DNA from: Pleodorina starrii
Lineage: Eukaryota; Chlorophyta; Chlorophyceae; Chlamydomonadales; Volvocaceae
Reading direction: 5' to 3'
DNA length: 64,000 nt
NCBI GenBank assembly: GCA_030267565.1
Contig: BRXU01000012.1
Coordinates: 1,238,501 to 1,302,500 of the forward strand
Below the pieces are notes generated by a model. It was not told the DNA's origin, made no database searches, and was given only the letters and a program-made list of their open reading frames with translations. Shown one piece after another: positions 25,001-36,145 of this stretch. Each line of letters starts with the position of its first letter. The stretch's first letter is position 1. The translations under genes were made by a program, and so were the position numbers.

Positions 25001-28000
25001 TGTGTGTATGTGTGTGTGTGTGTGTTTGCAGACAGTGGGAAGTCAACGCACCCCTCCCTCCTGCACCGCCTCCACGCACCGCGGCACCGCACTCGCCTCC
25101 CTCCCTCCCTTCGTAGGTGGCCAGCCTTGAGAAGCAGGTGCGTGAGGCCAACGTCGCCCTGGCCGCCAAGAGCGCCCGGCTGCGGGAGCTGGAGGTGCAG
25201 GTGCCGGAGCTGCAGCGGGAGCTGGCCACCGGCAAGCAGGCGCTGGAGGCCAGCAAGGCGGACCTACTGGCGGCGCGGAGCGCGGCGCAGGTGCAGACGG
25301 ACACGGAGGGGGCCGCGGAAAGGGGGCCGAGGGGGAAGGAGAGGTGCTGTGGGCCCGGGGCCTCAAGGATGCTCGGGAGCGGGGGAGGAGGTTCCCGGAC
25401 TTCTCGCTTGAGAAGCGGGGGGATGGACATGGGTTTTAGGGTTTTAGGCCGCTACACCAGTTCCCCTCCGTCTCTCCGCTGTGCTGCACCCAAACCACTC
25501 GCCCCCTGTCCTCCACCCTCCCTCACCTCACCTCACCTCAACCTCACCTCCCTTTTCACCCTGCCCCGCTGTCCAGGAGTTGGAGAAGAAGAACGCCGCG
25601 CTGATCCGTCAGGCCACCGCCAGCCTCAGCCGCGAGGGCGACCTGAAGCAGCAGCTCAACGCCTCCCGGGCCCAGAGCACCCGACTGGACGAGGAGCTCA
25701 AGGCGGCCAAGGCGGGGCTGGCGGCCGCGACGGCGCAGGCGGCGGATGCGAACAAGCGGCTGTCGACTGCGGAGGCGGCGGTGCGGCAGACGGAGGGCCA
25801 GAAGGCGGCGCTGGTGCGGGACGCGCAGATGGCGCTCAGCCGGGCGGGAGACCTCAAGCAGGCGCTCAACGTGTTCAAGGAGAAGGTGGGGAGGGGAGGG
25901 CCCCGGGGGGGGTGTACCTGTAGGAGGGGGAGAGAGGGGGGTTGTGTTTGTCTGTAAGGCGGCGATGTGCGGACAGATGCAAACCCAGCTGAAGGACGGC
26001 TGCCGACATGGGTCAAAATCAGGGGCTGGTGGGGAGTGGAGCATGGTGGCTTGGTGGGTGGCTTCGCTCGAGGGCACGTGTCCGGTGCGTCGGCGATGGT
26101 GGGGGGGAGTCCCCTGGGGCTCCCTGGGTGCCTGTGTGGAGGTCCGGAAGGGCGGCACCAGGCCGTGCCGGACGGTCGGTGGCAGACAGGCAGTGGCAGT
26201 GGAGGGAGGAGGCCGGCGAGGACATACGGTGCGCGCGCACACAGCACAAGCGCTTACAGAACCGAGGACCCCCAAGAAAATGTTTGCATGTTAGCTAGTT
26301 GTTGTTTGCATATTGCCCACAACCTCTCTCACACGCACACGCACACCCATGTACACGTTGTTCCCTTCCCTTTTCGCGCTCTCTTACCCCCTTTCTCCCC
26401 CCTTTCTCCGCCCCCTCCCCCCCCAGTCTGCCAAGCTGGACGGGGAGCTCAAGGTGGCCCGCACCGCCCTGGCGGCCGCCACCAGCCAGGCGCAGGACGC
26501 CAACCGCAAGTGGCAGGCGGCGGAGGTGCAGCTCCGGGAGGCGGAGAAACAGAAGGACAAGCTCATCAAGACGGCGCAGGTGAGGCGCCCTGGGGGTTAC
26601 GTGTGTGTATGGAGGGGGTGGGTGGGTAGCGGGAGGCCTAAACGGGGGAAATGATTGGTCCCGACTGCACACCAGCGACTGCCTTCGCACACCGGCGACG
26701 TCCTTGCATTGCCGCCTCCGCTCACCGGTGCCGACCTCTCCTCCGTCGCCCCACCCACCCACCCACCCGCAGATCTCGATCACCAAGTCGTCTGACCTAA
26801 AGCAGGCCCTGAACGCCAGCAAGGCCCAGGCCGCCAAGTTTGAGAGCGAGGTGCTCGACGTGCGCAACCAGCTGGCCTCGGTGTCGTCCCGCGCCTCGGT
26901 GGCGGAGCAGCGCCTGAGCAGCACCTCTGCGGACCTGGAGGCGGCGAGGGTGGAGCGGGAGAAGCTGGTGCGGGAGGCCAGCGTCGCCATCTCCCGGGTC
27001 ACGGATCTGCGCCAGGTGCGTGTGTGAGGGAGAGGAGGAGGGAGAGGAGGAGGGCTTTGGGCCCAGCGGTCAGGCCATGAAGGAAGGGGGAGATGGCGGG
27101 TGAGGGAGTGAGCGAGTGAGGCCAAGGGCGTGTGGGCAGAGGGGAGAAAAGGGCGGGCGAGGGACTTCCGGCTGACTCTTGCGGGTGCCGGGACAGGAAT
27201 CGGTTTTCTTTAGGGGCGGCAGGGGCGTTTGCGTTTAGTGGCGGACCACGCAGCAGAGACAGTGTTGCTCAGGCGTAGGACTGGGCGGTCGCAGCTTACC
27301 GTACGTCATCCACAACATGACGCAACTGGGCGGGTCAAAAGGTCCTGGCAGCCCACTTGTTGGCCCTTGCACGCTCCGTCCACGTTTGCTTACCCAGACT
27401 CCCCCCCCGTTTACCAGACACCCCCCCCGCCCCGCTTTGATCTTAGAAGTGGTATCAGGAGCGGGGGATTTCTTTCTTCCTTCCTGCGGGACCCGCATAC
27501 ACTCTCCCATACAACTCTCAGCGGCGTCCGCTAGCTCGGCTACTTCTTCCTCTGCTTCCATTTCTCCGCGTCTTTTCCCGCCTTGCCCCGCCTTGGCTCC
27601 CTGCCTGCATTCCTTGGCCGCCCACCCGTCTTACATCCTGCAACAACCCACCCTGTCTCACCCTCTACAGGAGCTCAATGCCTCGAAGCAGTCGGTCTCC
27701 AAGCTGGACGCTGAGTTGGCCGTCACCCGGCAACGCGAGCAGGCCGCTGCCTCCAAGGCCGCCGCCACTTCTGCCCAGCTGGCCTCCACCCGCCAGGAGC
27801 TGGGGCGCACGGAGGAGGCGCTGGCGGTGGAGCAGGCGCGGAGTGAGGAGCTGAGCGAGGCCAAGGCGGTGGCGGTGCGGGAGGGCCACCAGATGAGGCA
27901 CCAGCTGGAGGAGACGCGCAAGCAGGCGAGAGGCGGTCGGGGGGAGGGGAGGGGAGGAGGGGAGGAGGAAAGGGTCTGTGTTTGGAACTTTGGATACGGG

Positions 28001-31000
28001 AAGTGGGGTGGCTGGTTCGGGATAGGGAAGCGACACAACTCGTTGCTCCAAGCGACGGCGGAAAAGTGTTGCTAGAAGGCAAGAGACGCATTTTTGAACG
28101 ACAAGCAGCCAGCCCGCCCCCCCCCCCGGCCCTTATCTGCAAAACACGTGTTGTCATTGAAGCCCAATTGAAGCCCTTCACTTCCAATGCCTCCCGCGGG
28201 CACACAGGCCCAGCAGTTGGAGAGCGAGGTGAGCTCCACCCGGGGGCAGCTGGCGGCTGTGGAGGCGGAGGCACGCGCGGCGGCCGAGGAGCTGTCTGTC
28301 GCCCGTCAGGCCCTGACCGCCTCGGAGGCGGCCCTCACCACCACGAGCAAGCAGCTGAGCGAGGCGGACAAGCAGCGGTCGGCGCTGATGAGGGACATGC
28401 AGGTGCAGGGGGAAGAGCGGGAGGAGGGTGGGGGGGGAGGGGGAGGGCTGGTAAGGTGCTTGGGCGGAACGAGCGGACTTGTGCTGGGTACCTGGGTTAC
28501 AAGCATGCGGGTGGAGAGGGAGTAGGGCTGCGAGGGGCGCTGGGTGGCGTCATTGCAGTCACGGAGCGAGGCGAGGGAGGTACCTTGTACCTTCGTATCG
28601 TACCTTGTACCCATCTACCTAGCTGCCTTCTTGCCTATCCGCCCACCTAAAGTCTTGGTCACCTTCCTGCACATCCACCTACCGACCTACCTACCTACCA
28701 ATGTATCTGCTTGCCTACTTGCAACCTGCACACCTAAACCCCCACCTACCTGCCACCTCCCGCACTCACCCTGTCAACAAACCCTCCTATGTGCGCCTGC
28801 CTGCCTGTCTGGCTGCAGGCTAGCCTGGGCCGGTTGGGCGACGTAAAGCAGCAGCTGAATGCGACTAAGCAGCAGGCGGGCGCGTTCGAGGAGGCGGCCA
28901 AGAAGGCGGCGGCAGAGCTGGCGGCAGCAAAGGAAAAGGTGGCGCAGCTCACGACTCAGGCCTCACAGGCAGCTAGCCGCTCGCAGGTGGGTGGGTGGGT
29001 GGGTGGGTGGGAGGTGTAGGACACCCGACCCGCCCGAAGGAGCAGGCGGACTTGGGGGATGGATGGCGGGGCATTGGGGGAAACGGATGAGGAGATTAAA
29101 TTAGATGAGTTGGCAAGGGATGAGGAGAGAGGATGACCTGTGCGGTTGTGCCCGTGGTGCTGGAGATTCATCGCCAAGGTACCGGTATCTCCTTTTCCGA
29201 TGCCGCAATCAACTCTCTCCACCAGGAAGCACCAGGAAGCAGTTCGGGGGAACGACAGTAGTGCCAGACAGTTGTAGAGGCCTGCCAGTTGCAGACTGCT
29301 ACGGCCTCGACGAGGTATAGCACCGCCAAGGCATGTTGCTGTGCGTAGCTGCCTTCACCCGCTCCCTTTCCACCCGCCCCCTCACCCATTCTTTTACACC
29401 CCCGTCCCCCGGCATCATTCTCGCCCGTGTGCCATATCATTGGCCATATATATACCCCACGTCTGCCAGCCAAGTCAGTTGCCTACCACGACCCTACCCG
29501 CTCCATCCCGCTCTTCCACCCTACCCTCAGGCCGCCGAGACGAAGCTTGCCGAGGTGCAGGTGGCCCTAGCGGCCGCGGAGTCCGTGAAGGCCGCTCTGC
29601 TGAGGGACACGCAGCTGGCCCTCGGCAACCAGGGGGACCTGAAGCAATCTCTCAATGTGGCTCGGGCCAGGGTCTCCAAGCTGGAGGCGCAGGTAGGAGG
29701 GGGGCGGGCTGAGGGTGAGGGTGAGGGTCGTGTGTAAGGATCGGGGACGGACTGGTTTTGCTTGGGGCGGCATGGCTTGGGCCGCCGGCCTGAGCTGGAA
29801 GGGCCTGAGAATTTCAAGGAAGGGGGGACGGCATGTAGCCCCTTCGAAGCAGTGTAATAACCTGGTTGAATGGATTGATGGCGGCGGACTGCACAACAGG
29901 GGTGTTCAGTGGACGGCATGCTTCTGGTACCCTGCCGCTCGCGCCCCTCCCCACCGTCTTCCTGGCCCACCACCATGCCCTAATATGGGCTCCAGTGATC
30001 TGATTCCGCTTTACCCGTTTCTTACCCGAGCATGGCCATGCCTACACGCACGCACACCCACCCATGCCCGTAGCTGACTGCCGCACGCGGTGAGGCGAGC
30101 GCCACCGCCCTGGCCGCCAAGGAGGCCACCCGCCGGGCCGCGGCGGCGGAGGCGGCGCTGGCTGACAGTGAGGCGCGGCGGGCCTCATCTGAGGCGGCGG
30201 TGCGGTCGAGCGAGCAGCAGCGCACCGCGGTGTTGTCGGTGGCTCAGAGCGCCATCGGCCGCGAGGGCGACCTGAAGCAGCAGCTCAACAAGGCGCGACA
30301 GTCGGTGAGTGCTGGCGCCTGGCGGGGGGTGGAGCAGGGCACCATCTGGGGGCGATGTCATGTCATGTCCACAAACGGGGGGGGGTGGTACCGCAGGTCC
30401 GCAATTATCTACGCTTATTAGTGTCCCTCTGCCCCGACCGCTGCGGTATCATTTTTTTGCCCCGACCCTCAGGGCGCCAAGCTGGAGGAGCAGGCCGCCA
30501 AGGCGCGTGCTGCCCTGCAGGCCGCGGAGGCCCGGCGGGCGAAAGCAGAGGCGGCGGTAGAGGCAATGCAGGTGCGAAATGGAAGTGACAAGAGGGTTTT
30601 GCGGAGAGGGGGAGTTGCGGGAGGCAACGGAAGCCGCGGCCTCTCTTGCGCTAGCCAGGCGTGTCCTGCTCTAGGAAGCGAAAAGGGGTCCCGATGTCCC
30701 ATTCCCCCGCCCCCAAAGGCAATACGGCTTCCCAAGGCCCCGCATTACCACGCGCGCAGGCAAGACAGCCCCCCTGTGACTGCACCCCAAGGATGGCCCT
30801 CTTGAGACTGCACCTGCCTTTGCTTCACCTTTTTCCCGATGCCCCCCCTTCCTTATGCCGCCTTGGCCGGCGCTTCAGAGCCAGCTGATGAGCTCGGAAG
30901 CCAAGTTTTCGGAGGCGATGCAGCGGGTAGTGGAGGCGGAGAGCATGTTGCAGGTCGGGGCGTCTGTTGGGGTTCGGTGGCGTGTTTTTTGCATATAGCT

Positions 31001-31751
31001 TGGGACGTCTATCAGGCGGATAGAAAGGAGGGTAGGGCTTGATTCCGAAAGGTGATCATCAGGTCATGAACAGAGTTCTTCATAGGGTTAGCCTAATAGT
31101 TCGGGGCTATCCTTCGGGGCATTCCCAGAAAATTTACTCCGGGTCACCCATTTGTTTTTCGGGCGCCCCGAACATGTCCCCTAAATCTGTTTCGGGGTGG
31201 TAATTTGCGTTTTGGACTTGTACGCCTCTCGCTTGCCACACCCTCCACTTCCTCGATATCAGACGGGTAGTAGACATCCCCGCCCTCGCTGGCACAGTCA
31301 CCCTCATCATCACTCGCACTTGGCAGCACGCCAATGCCCACTTTAGCAAGACCGGCATGGCTCTTGTAGTTCTTGCCAGGTTGCTGCCACCAGGGGCAAC
31401 TCTGCAAAGGTCTGCTGACCCTTGAAGGCATGAGCTGAAGTGACATGAGATTCAGTTTCAGCGTCGTTCCGTGCACCCCGCCCCGCCCCGCCTATTTTAC
31501 ATTTCTGTCCTTGCCCGCGCCGACTGACCAACCGACCGATCAACCGCTGTCGGCCGCGTTCCCCCGCGCTTCCGCTTTGCATACCGGTACGTTGCTGCAA
31601 GGGTTCTCATTCCACCTGCCCCACCTTAACTTGACCCGCCTGGGTCCCCATTTACTGCCCGCTGCGTCGCGGTCCGGACCGTTAGGTGGTGGAGGAAGCC
31701 GAGCGGGTCTCCGTCGTGAACGGCAACGGAGTCGTCAAGAACTTTAACTGA
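19078..31751 (+). CDS. Long coiled-coil repeat protein, 21 or more exons, family not recognised
   Basis: Core exons: (19619 or 19579)-19971, 20882-20995, 21507-21553, 21802-21934, 22362-22427, 22964-23152, 23398-23493, 23885-24073, 24591-24863, 25117-25290, 25577-25885, 26427-26579, 26773-27015, 27671-27925, 28208-28402, 28819-28986, 29531-29692, 30074-30304, 30473-30571, 30879-30953, 31686-31751. All junctions are phase 0 except 21553/21802. The product is about 1,200 residues: a basic Pro/Ser-rich N-terminus, a hydrophobic stretch (VGASVLGGLGSILG), then almost continuous Ala/Glu/Lys/Gln coiled coil. A unit ending in GDLKQ-LN-S-AQ recurs about nine times, with introns at two recurrent places. 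The start is either ATG 19579 (in-frame stop upstream) or an exon 19078 to about 19300 with a twin-arginine hydrophobic leader spliced to CAG|ACC at 19619. A plastid or thylakoid coiled-coil role (compare MFP1) is conjecture. Confidence 0.75.
23814..23841 (-). repeat. 28-bp interspersed motif, copy 2 (intronic)
   Basis: This is the exact reverse complement of 18576-18603. It lies in the coiled-coil gene's intron just upstream of the exon starting at 23885, so only about 40 bases separate it from the acceptor. Confidence 0.7.
31144..31476 (-). other. Unassigned coding-like frame inside the last intron of the coiled-coil gene
   Basis: A minus-strand frame of about 110 codons contains a strongly acidic block (DDEGDCASEGGDVYYPSDIEEVE, of which PSDIEEVEG is typical) followed by a basic tail (SPKRKLPPRNRFRG). 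The composition looks like protein rather than shadow. No family is recognised; it is possibly a transposon-derived fragment. Confidence 0.25.
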
Positions 31752-34700
31752 GCGGGGCGGGAAATCCAGGAGCCACCGCGGCAGGCTGGCCGGTACGAGG
31801 ACGTTAACAAGGAAAGGGCCGAGTAAGTTGCACATCCTGGGCTGTGTGGCCGCCACTGATGCTCGGTGCGTTTTCGGAGCTGCACCACGTGATGCTTGCG
31901 AGGCCTGGGGAACCACGCGCAGCCCAGCCTGGCCCAGCCCAGCTGTGGGGTTGCGCACCTACATGTGTTGAGCGGCAATTGTTCAGTGCATCACAGTCGG
32001 GTCAGGGAAAGGAGACTTGGTTGGCTGCGTGTGGGTCGGCGTCAGCAATATGCGGCCCCACGTGCTGGGTGGTGGGCCCAGGAAGCCTCCGCTGTGTCGG
32101 TTGAGCCTGCGTTGCGGCGATTGGGGGGGGGCTCGTTGCTCATGTTGGATCGAGTTTGGGTTGGGTTGGGTTGGGATGGATTGGATTGGATGGAAATTGT
32201 CGCGGCTGAATTAATTTCAGCGCAGTTGCGGAGAAGACCAAATGAGCTGATCGGAATAATCGAAGACACGGGCGCCTTTGACAGTCGTGCATGCTGCGGC
32301 ACGTGGCACACAGCAGCACAGTGCGCGGCGTTTATCTAATTTCGCTGCTGTAGCGGATGCGCAACTTCGCCACCCACAGGTTGCAACCCTGGTGATTGCT
32401 TTGTTGTTATCCCGCGGGTGGCCCGTCCACCCCCAGCCGCGTGCTTGGGGGGGTTTTCTGGCAGGCCAGGATCATGGGCCTGCTGCGCACGTACGTGGGC
32501 GGTACGTGGGCGTGTGCTGTCCGCTGTCGTATAGATTTCGTTCTGGCCGTCAGAGACGGGGGTGCGGAGGTGGGGTCATGCAGGATTCGGGATACCCTAC
32601 TTATTGACCTGCACTACATAACAGCGGAGACGTAGATGCAATGGAACAATTTCTCAGTATTTTTGGAAATTCTCGGGAGGACTGGCATGTGTGGAAGGAT
32701 AGCGGAGAGGGCTCGTATTATCTACCGAAGAGAGACCGGTCTCGCTCGCAACTCGCGCATCAGTAGCCAATTTTTGCACCTGAAGTTACGCCCAGGAGAG
32801 AGGTTTGACCAAGCCGGAATGTGTGCGTGCGTTTTGATGTTCGTACAAGGTGCGTGCACATGTGTAGTACGAGGAGATCGGGGCCCCCATTGTGGAAGGG
32901 AGGCGGTTTTAGTGTGCGCAACTCGCGCAGAGGGTGTGCACGGCGATGCAAAGCTCGTAAAGGTCTCGTCCTTTTCCGCCCATGCCAAGACGAATCTGTA
33001 GCTTTCTTGGAGTGCTGCTTGCCTTTTTGCGCCTACCGTAGCTGGGTGGCTACACGAGACGCATCGAAGGCAAAAGCTGTAGGTGTGTGAGGTCGTTGTG
33101 GTCCTGTGATTATACAACAGACGTTCGTTATCGAACATTATATATGCTGTCGTCGCCAATGATGTTGTTTCTTTCTGGTGCCAGCAGGCTATGTCCTCAG
33201 CGGCAAGAAGGAGAGGAGTTAGTGCTGCATCTTTCGCACCGCTGTGTCCTGGAAGATTCCAGTCAGGCCCAGTCCAACCCCGCGGTGTACTGTACCGGTA
33301 CCTTCTCTCCCCCCAACGCACCGTACCCCCAAAATGCATTGCATAGCTACATGTCCACTGACCGTACCTGAATATCTCTCCGTCAGACAGGTTCGGAATA
33401 ACGAGTGATTTTAGATCGGTTGCAGTGGCTTTACAGGTGCGCTAAGCTGAGCCAAACTGCCAGGTACTTGCAGCGGAACACCTTCTGGTATTGTTGCCAG
33501 CCAGCTCGGGCAAATCCAACGCTTGCAGAATAGATGTGGCATGAGTGCAGCGAGTATAGCTCCCAACCACATGGACAGCGGCTCCAACGGTCGGCTCCAG
33601 AGTGGCCCTCACCTTGGACGCGGACATCCCAGATGTCTTGTGTTGGTCCTGCCCGCCCGGCCAGATGGGCGATTGGATGCGGGAGAGGGCCGCCATGTGG
33701 GACAATTGAATCCGGTGCTCTTTGCATACGCCGGAATAAAGGGCACCAGGGGATTACGGTACTACAAGTGCCAAGGCATCGTACAATATACTAGGCAGAA
33801 GCCCCGACCCCTTCAATAAAGTGCACTGCCCAAGCCCCACAAGGGTGCCAAATGTACAGGCACACAAATCGAGCTCGGCAGGTATGCGCTTGCTAATAGG
33901 CAGAGCGCTCGAGCCGCCCATGACTGTGGAGTAAGATCCCGTCATTGCTTGGACGCGCTTTGATTTGGCCTTTTGGTGTGCGCTGCACGGCCGCTGACAG
34001 TGTCCCAGCACAGATACCTAAGCTACACGCTCTGGGAGTGCGGTTTGTCATGTCTGTTTCAGGTTTACAGGTTTTCGGGTGAAGGGTTTTAGGGATTTAG
34101 GGTTTTTGGGCGGGTCCCCAGCGTGAAGCGCCCAGGGGGCCCCGCCCCCAAGGGTTGCCCCTGTCCGTGCCTGCCAGGGCCTGCCTGTCTGCCTGCGTGC
34201 CTGCCTGCCTGCGTGCCTGTCTGCGTTACGACCAACTTTCTTCGCTCAACACACTGTAAAGCATGGTTAATAGCCGTTGATAAACTCTATTACAACATCA
34301 AAAAACCTCGTTTAATGTATCAGTATAAAATATGTGTTTGACTGAGTCCATGGTCCGAGGCCGCACTCGCTCCAACGCATCCAGCACTCCTATTCATTCC
34401 AACTTATACCGTGTTGTTCATGTGAAAATGTTTACATGACGGCGTGTCGTCGTTTCAACATGCACCTATGTAAGCGTCGCGAATATGGGTCACAACCACA
34501 CCACAGTTCGGTTTGCCGTTCCGACAGCCTTGACGCATCTATCACACAGATGCATCACTATGACACGGAATAACAAAAGGTTGCAAAGGGCAAACTACGA
34601 GGATTTGCTGGTTGGACACTAAGCCAAACGCACGCACGATGCGGCCTTCTGTGGGGCGCCCAACAAGCCCAGTCGGCATGCCTTACGTAATAGAAATGGT

Positions 34701-36145
34701 TTGACGCTGTGCAGAACAGTGACATTACGTCATAACTTCGCGAGCGCGACTTCGCGACGGCTTTGAACACCTAATGTAAACCTGATGTTGCACGCGGCGG
34801 GGTTGGGAAGGCCAGACCGTACGCGTCCCACCAGGGACGGATCCAAGTAATGGTGGTCGAGATCCGCTGTCAAGAGCTGCTGAAGAGCTGTTACCCCCAT
34901 TTTGGTCTCCCGCGCAAGTAGATAGACGACAGGACCCTTAACTTCTCTTCCGAGTTCCGACTCGCACGCCTACCTAACGCTCCCAAGTCCCTGGCATGCG
35001 GCATGCGGGATGGGAATACCGGTATTGAGTGGACAGGAGCAACCTGTTCAGGCGGACGTACACTCCGCGCCGCTTTCGGCTACATCTCAACCTGACAGAC
35101 GGCCACTTTGTTCACGGGGCCAAGTCGCCGGGCAGGGCCGAAGCCCCGCCAGCTGACTTGGTTCGATTGCATCTCGAACCCCCTCGCGGTGAAACTGCCC
35201 GATACCACGTTGTCAGCGTACACACTGAGCCCCAGAGGTTTCTTCGCTTAGGCAGCGAGCACGCTGCGGTTCGGCCCAAGTCCCTAGCCCTCAACTCCAT
35301 CCGTACGGAATTATGGGGCGCCGCCCTATTTCCGGCAGCCGACACACCAGGTCGAATCATGGCCGGTAGGCATGAGGACGGCAGGGGGGAGGCAGAGAAG
35401 GGCAGTCAGGTTTTCGGGTCATGGGCCTGGTCGGCGTGATCGCGAGGACGCTCGTTCATGTCATATACCCTGGTCGGGCAACGTGCGATATCCTACGCAA
35501 CGCACCCAGCGGTTAAGAAGACCGACCCTGAGGACTCGGGCCTTATACGTCAACTGTCGGATCCCAGTTGCCGATCAACTTCGCTCCCGCGAGTTACACC
35601 GCTTAACTCCGCCAAGCGTGCAATATGCAATGTGAGCAACGGAGGAGGGGATAGGCGCGGATAGGGCCCTGGGGTCCGTAAACGTACCGCAACGCTGTTT
35701 ATCAACTACGCAGCATAAGACGAAGTTACATGAACCTTAACATAATAAGAGCGACAGATTCACTTTGGTTGATTTGACCGGCCGCTGGTGTCCGGCCGCC
35801 GTGCAATTCGTCGTTCTCTAGATCAGCCGTTACGCGCCCTTTCGCTGTTGCCAAATACTACTCCAGGCATCTGGTATATACATATACTGACTAAGAAGCG
35901 ATTTGTACAGCCCGGCCTGGCGCAAACTTTGTGTCTTCATGTCCTGAAGAAAATGCTTGCGCGTTGACGATGACCTCCCAAAAAAGTTAGTGCTAGACCT
36001 GACAGTAATTTTGATGATGTCTCTTGAGTTTAACAGGTTGCTGCGGTGTCCTTTTGTAGAAGGGGCAGCCTTGCTTGGTCTGCCAGACCGCTTCGTGGCT
36101 GCGGAGATTGAGACCGAGGTAGATTTGTTGTTGCTTCAAGTGATC
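31752..36145. other. Repeat-rich spacer
   Basis: No complete gene is visible in 4.4 kb. The clear content is the dispersed repeat at 34121-34967, short TGGGTTGGGT-type and CTGCCTGC-type simple repeats, and scattered short frames (for example 136 codons at 35029-35439) without known domains. Base composition is lower in GC than the flanking genes. Confidence 0.5.
34121..34967 (+). repeat. Dispersed repeat family of about 0.85 kb, copy A
   Basis: The sequence is similar over its length to 52157-52967 and, in part and inverted, to 60290-60806. Landmarks in order are GGGTTGCCCCTGTCCGTG, a variable CTGC/GCTG-type simple repeat, GTTACGACCAA, CCGCACTCGCTCCAACGCAT, GACTTCGCGACGGCTTTGAA and CAGGGACGGAT. 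It has no open frame of note and behaves like a non-autonomous transposable element. Confidence 0.8.

Noticed and set aside
24996..25027. (TG)n and other simple repeats in introns (25.0, 25.5, 28.7, 29.0 kb)
   Set aside because: Ordinary intronic microsatellites in a GC-rich algal genome; no array structure or function apparent.
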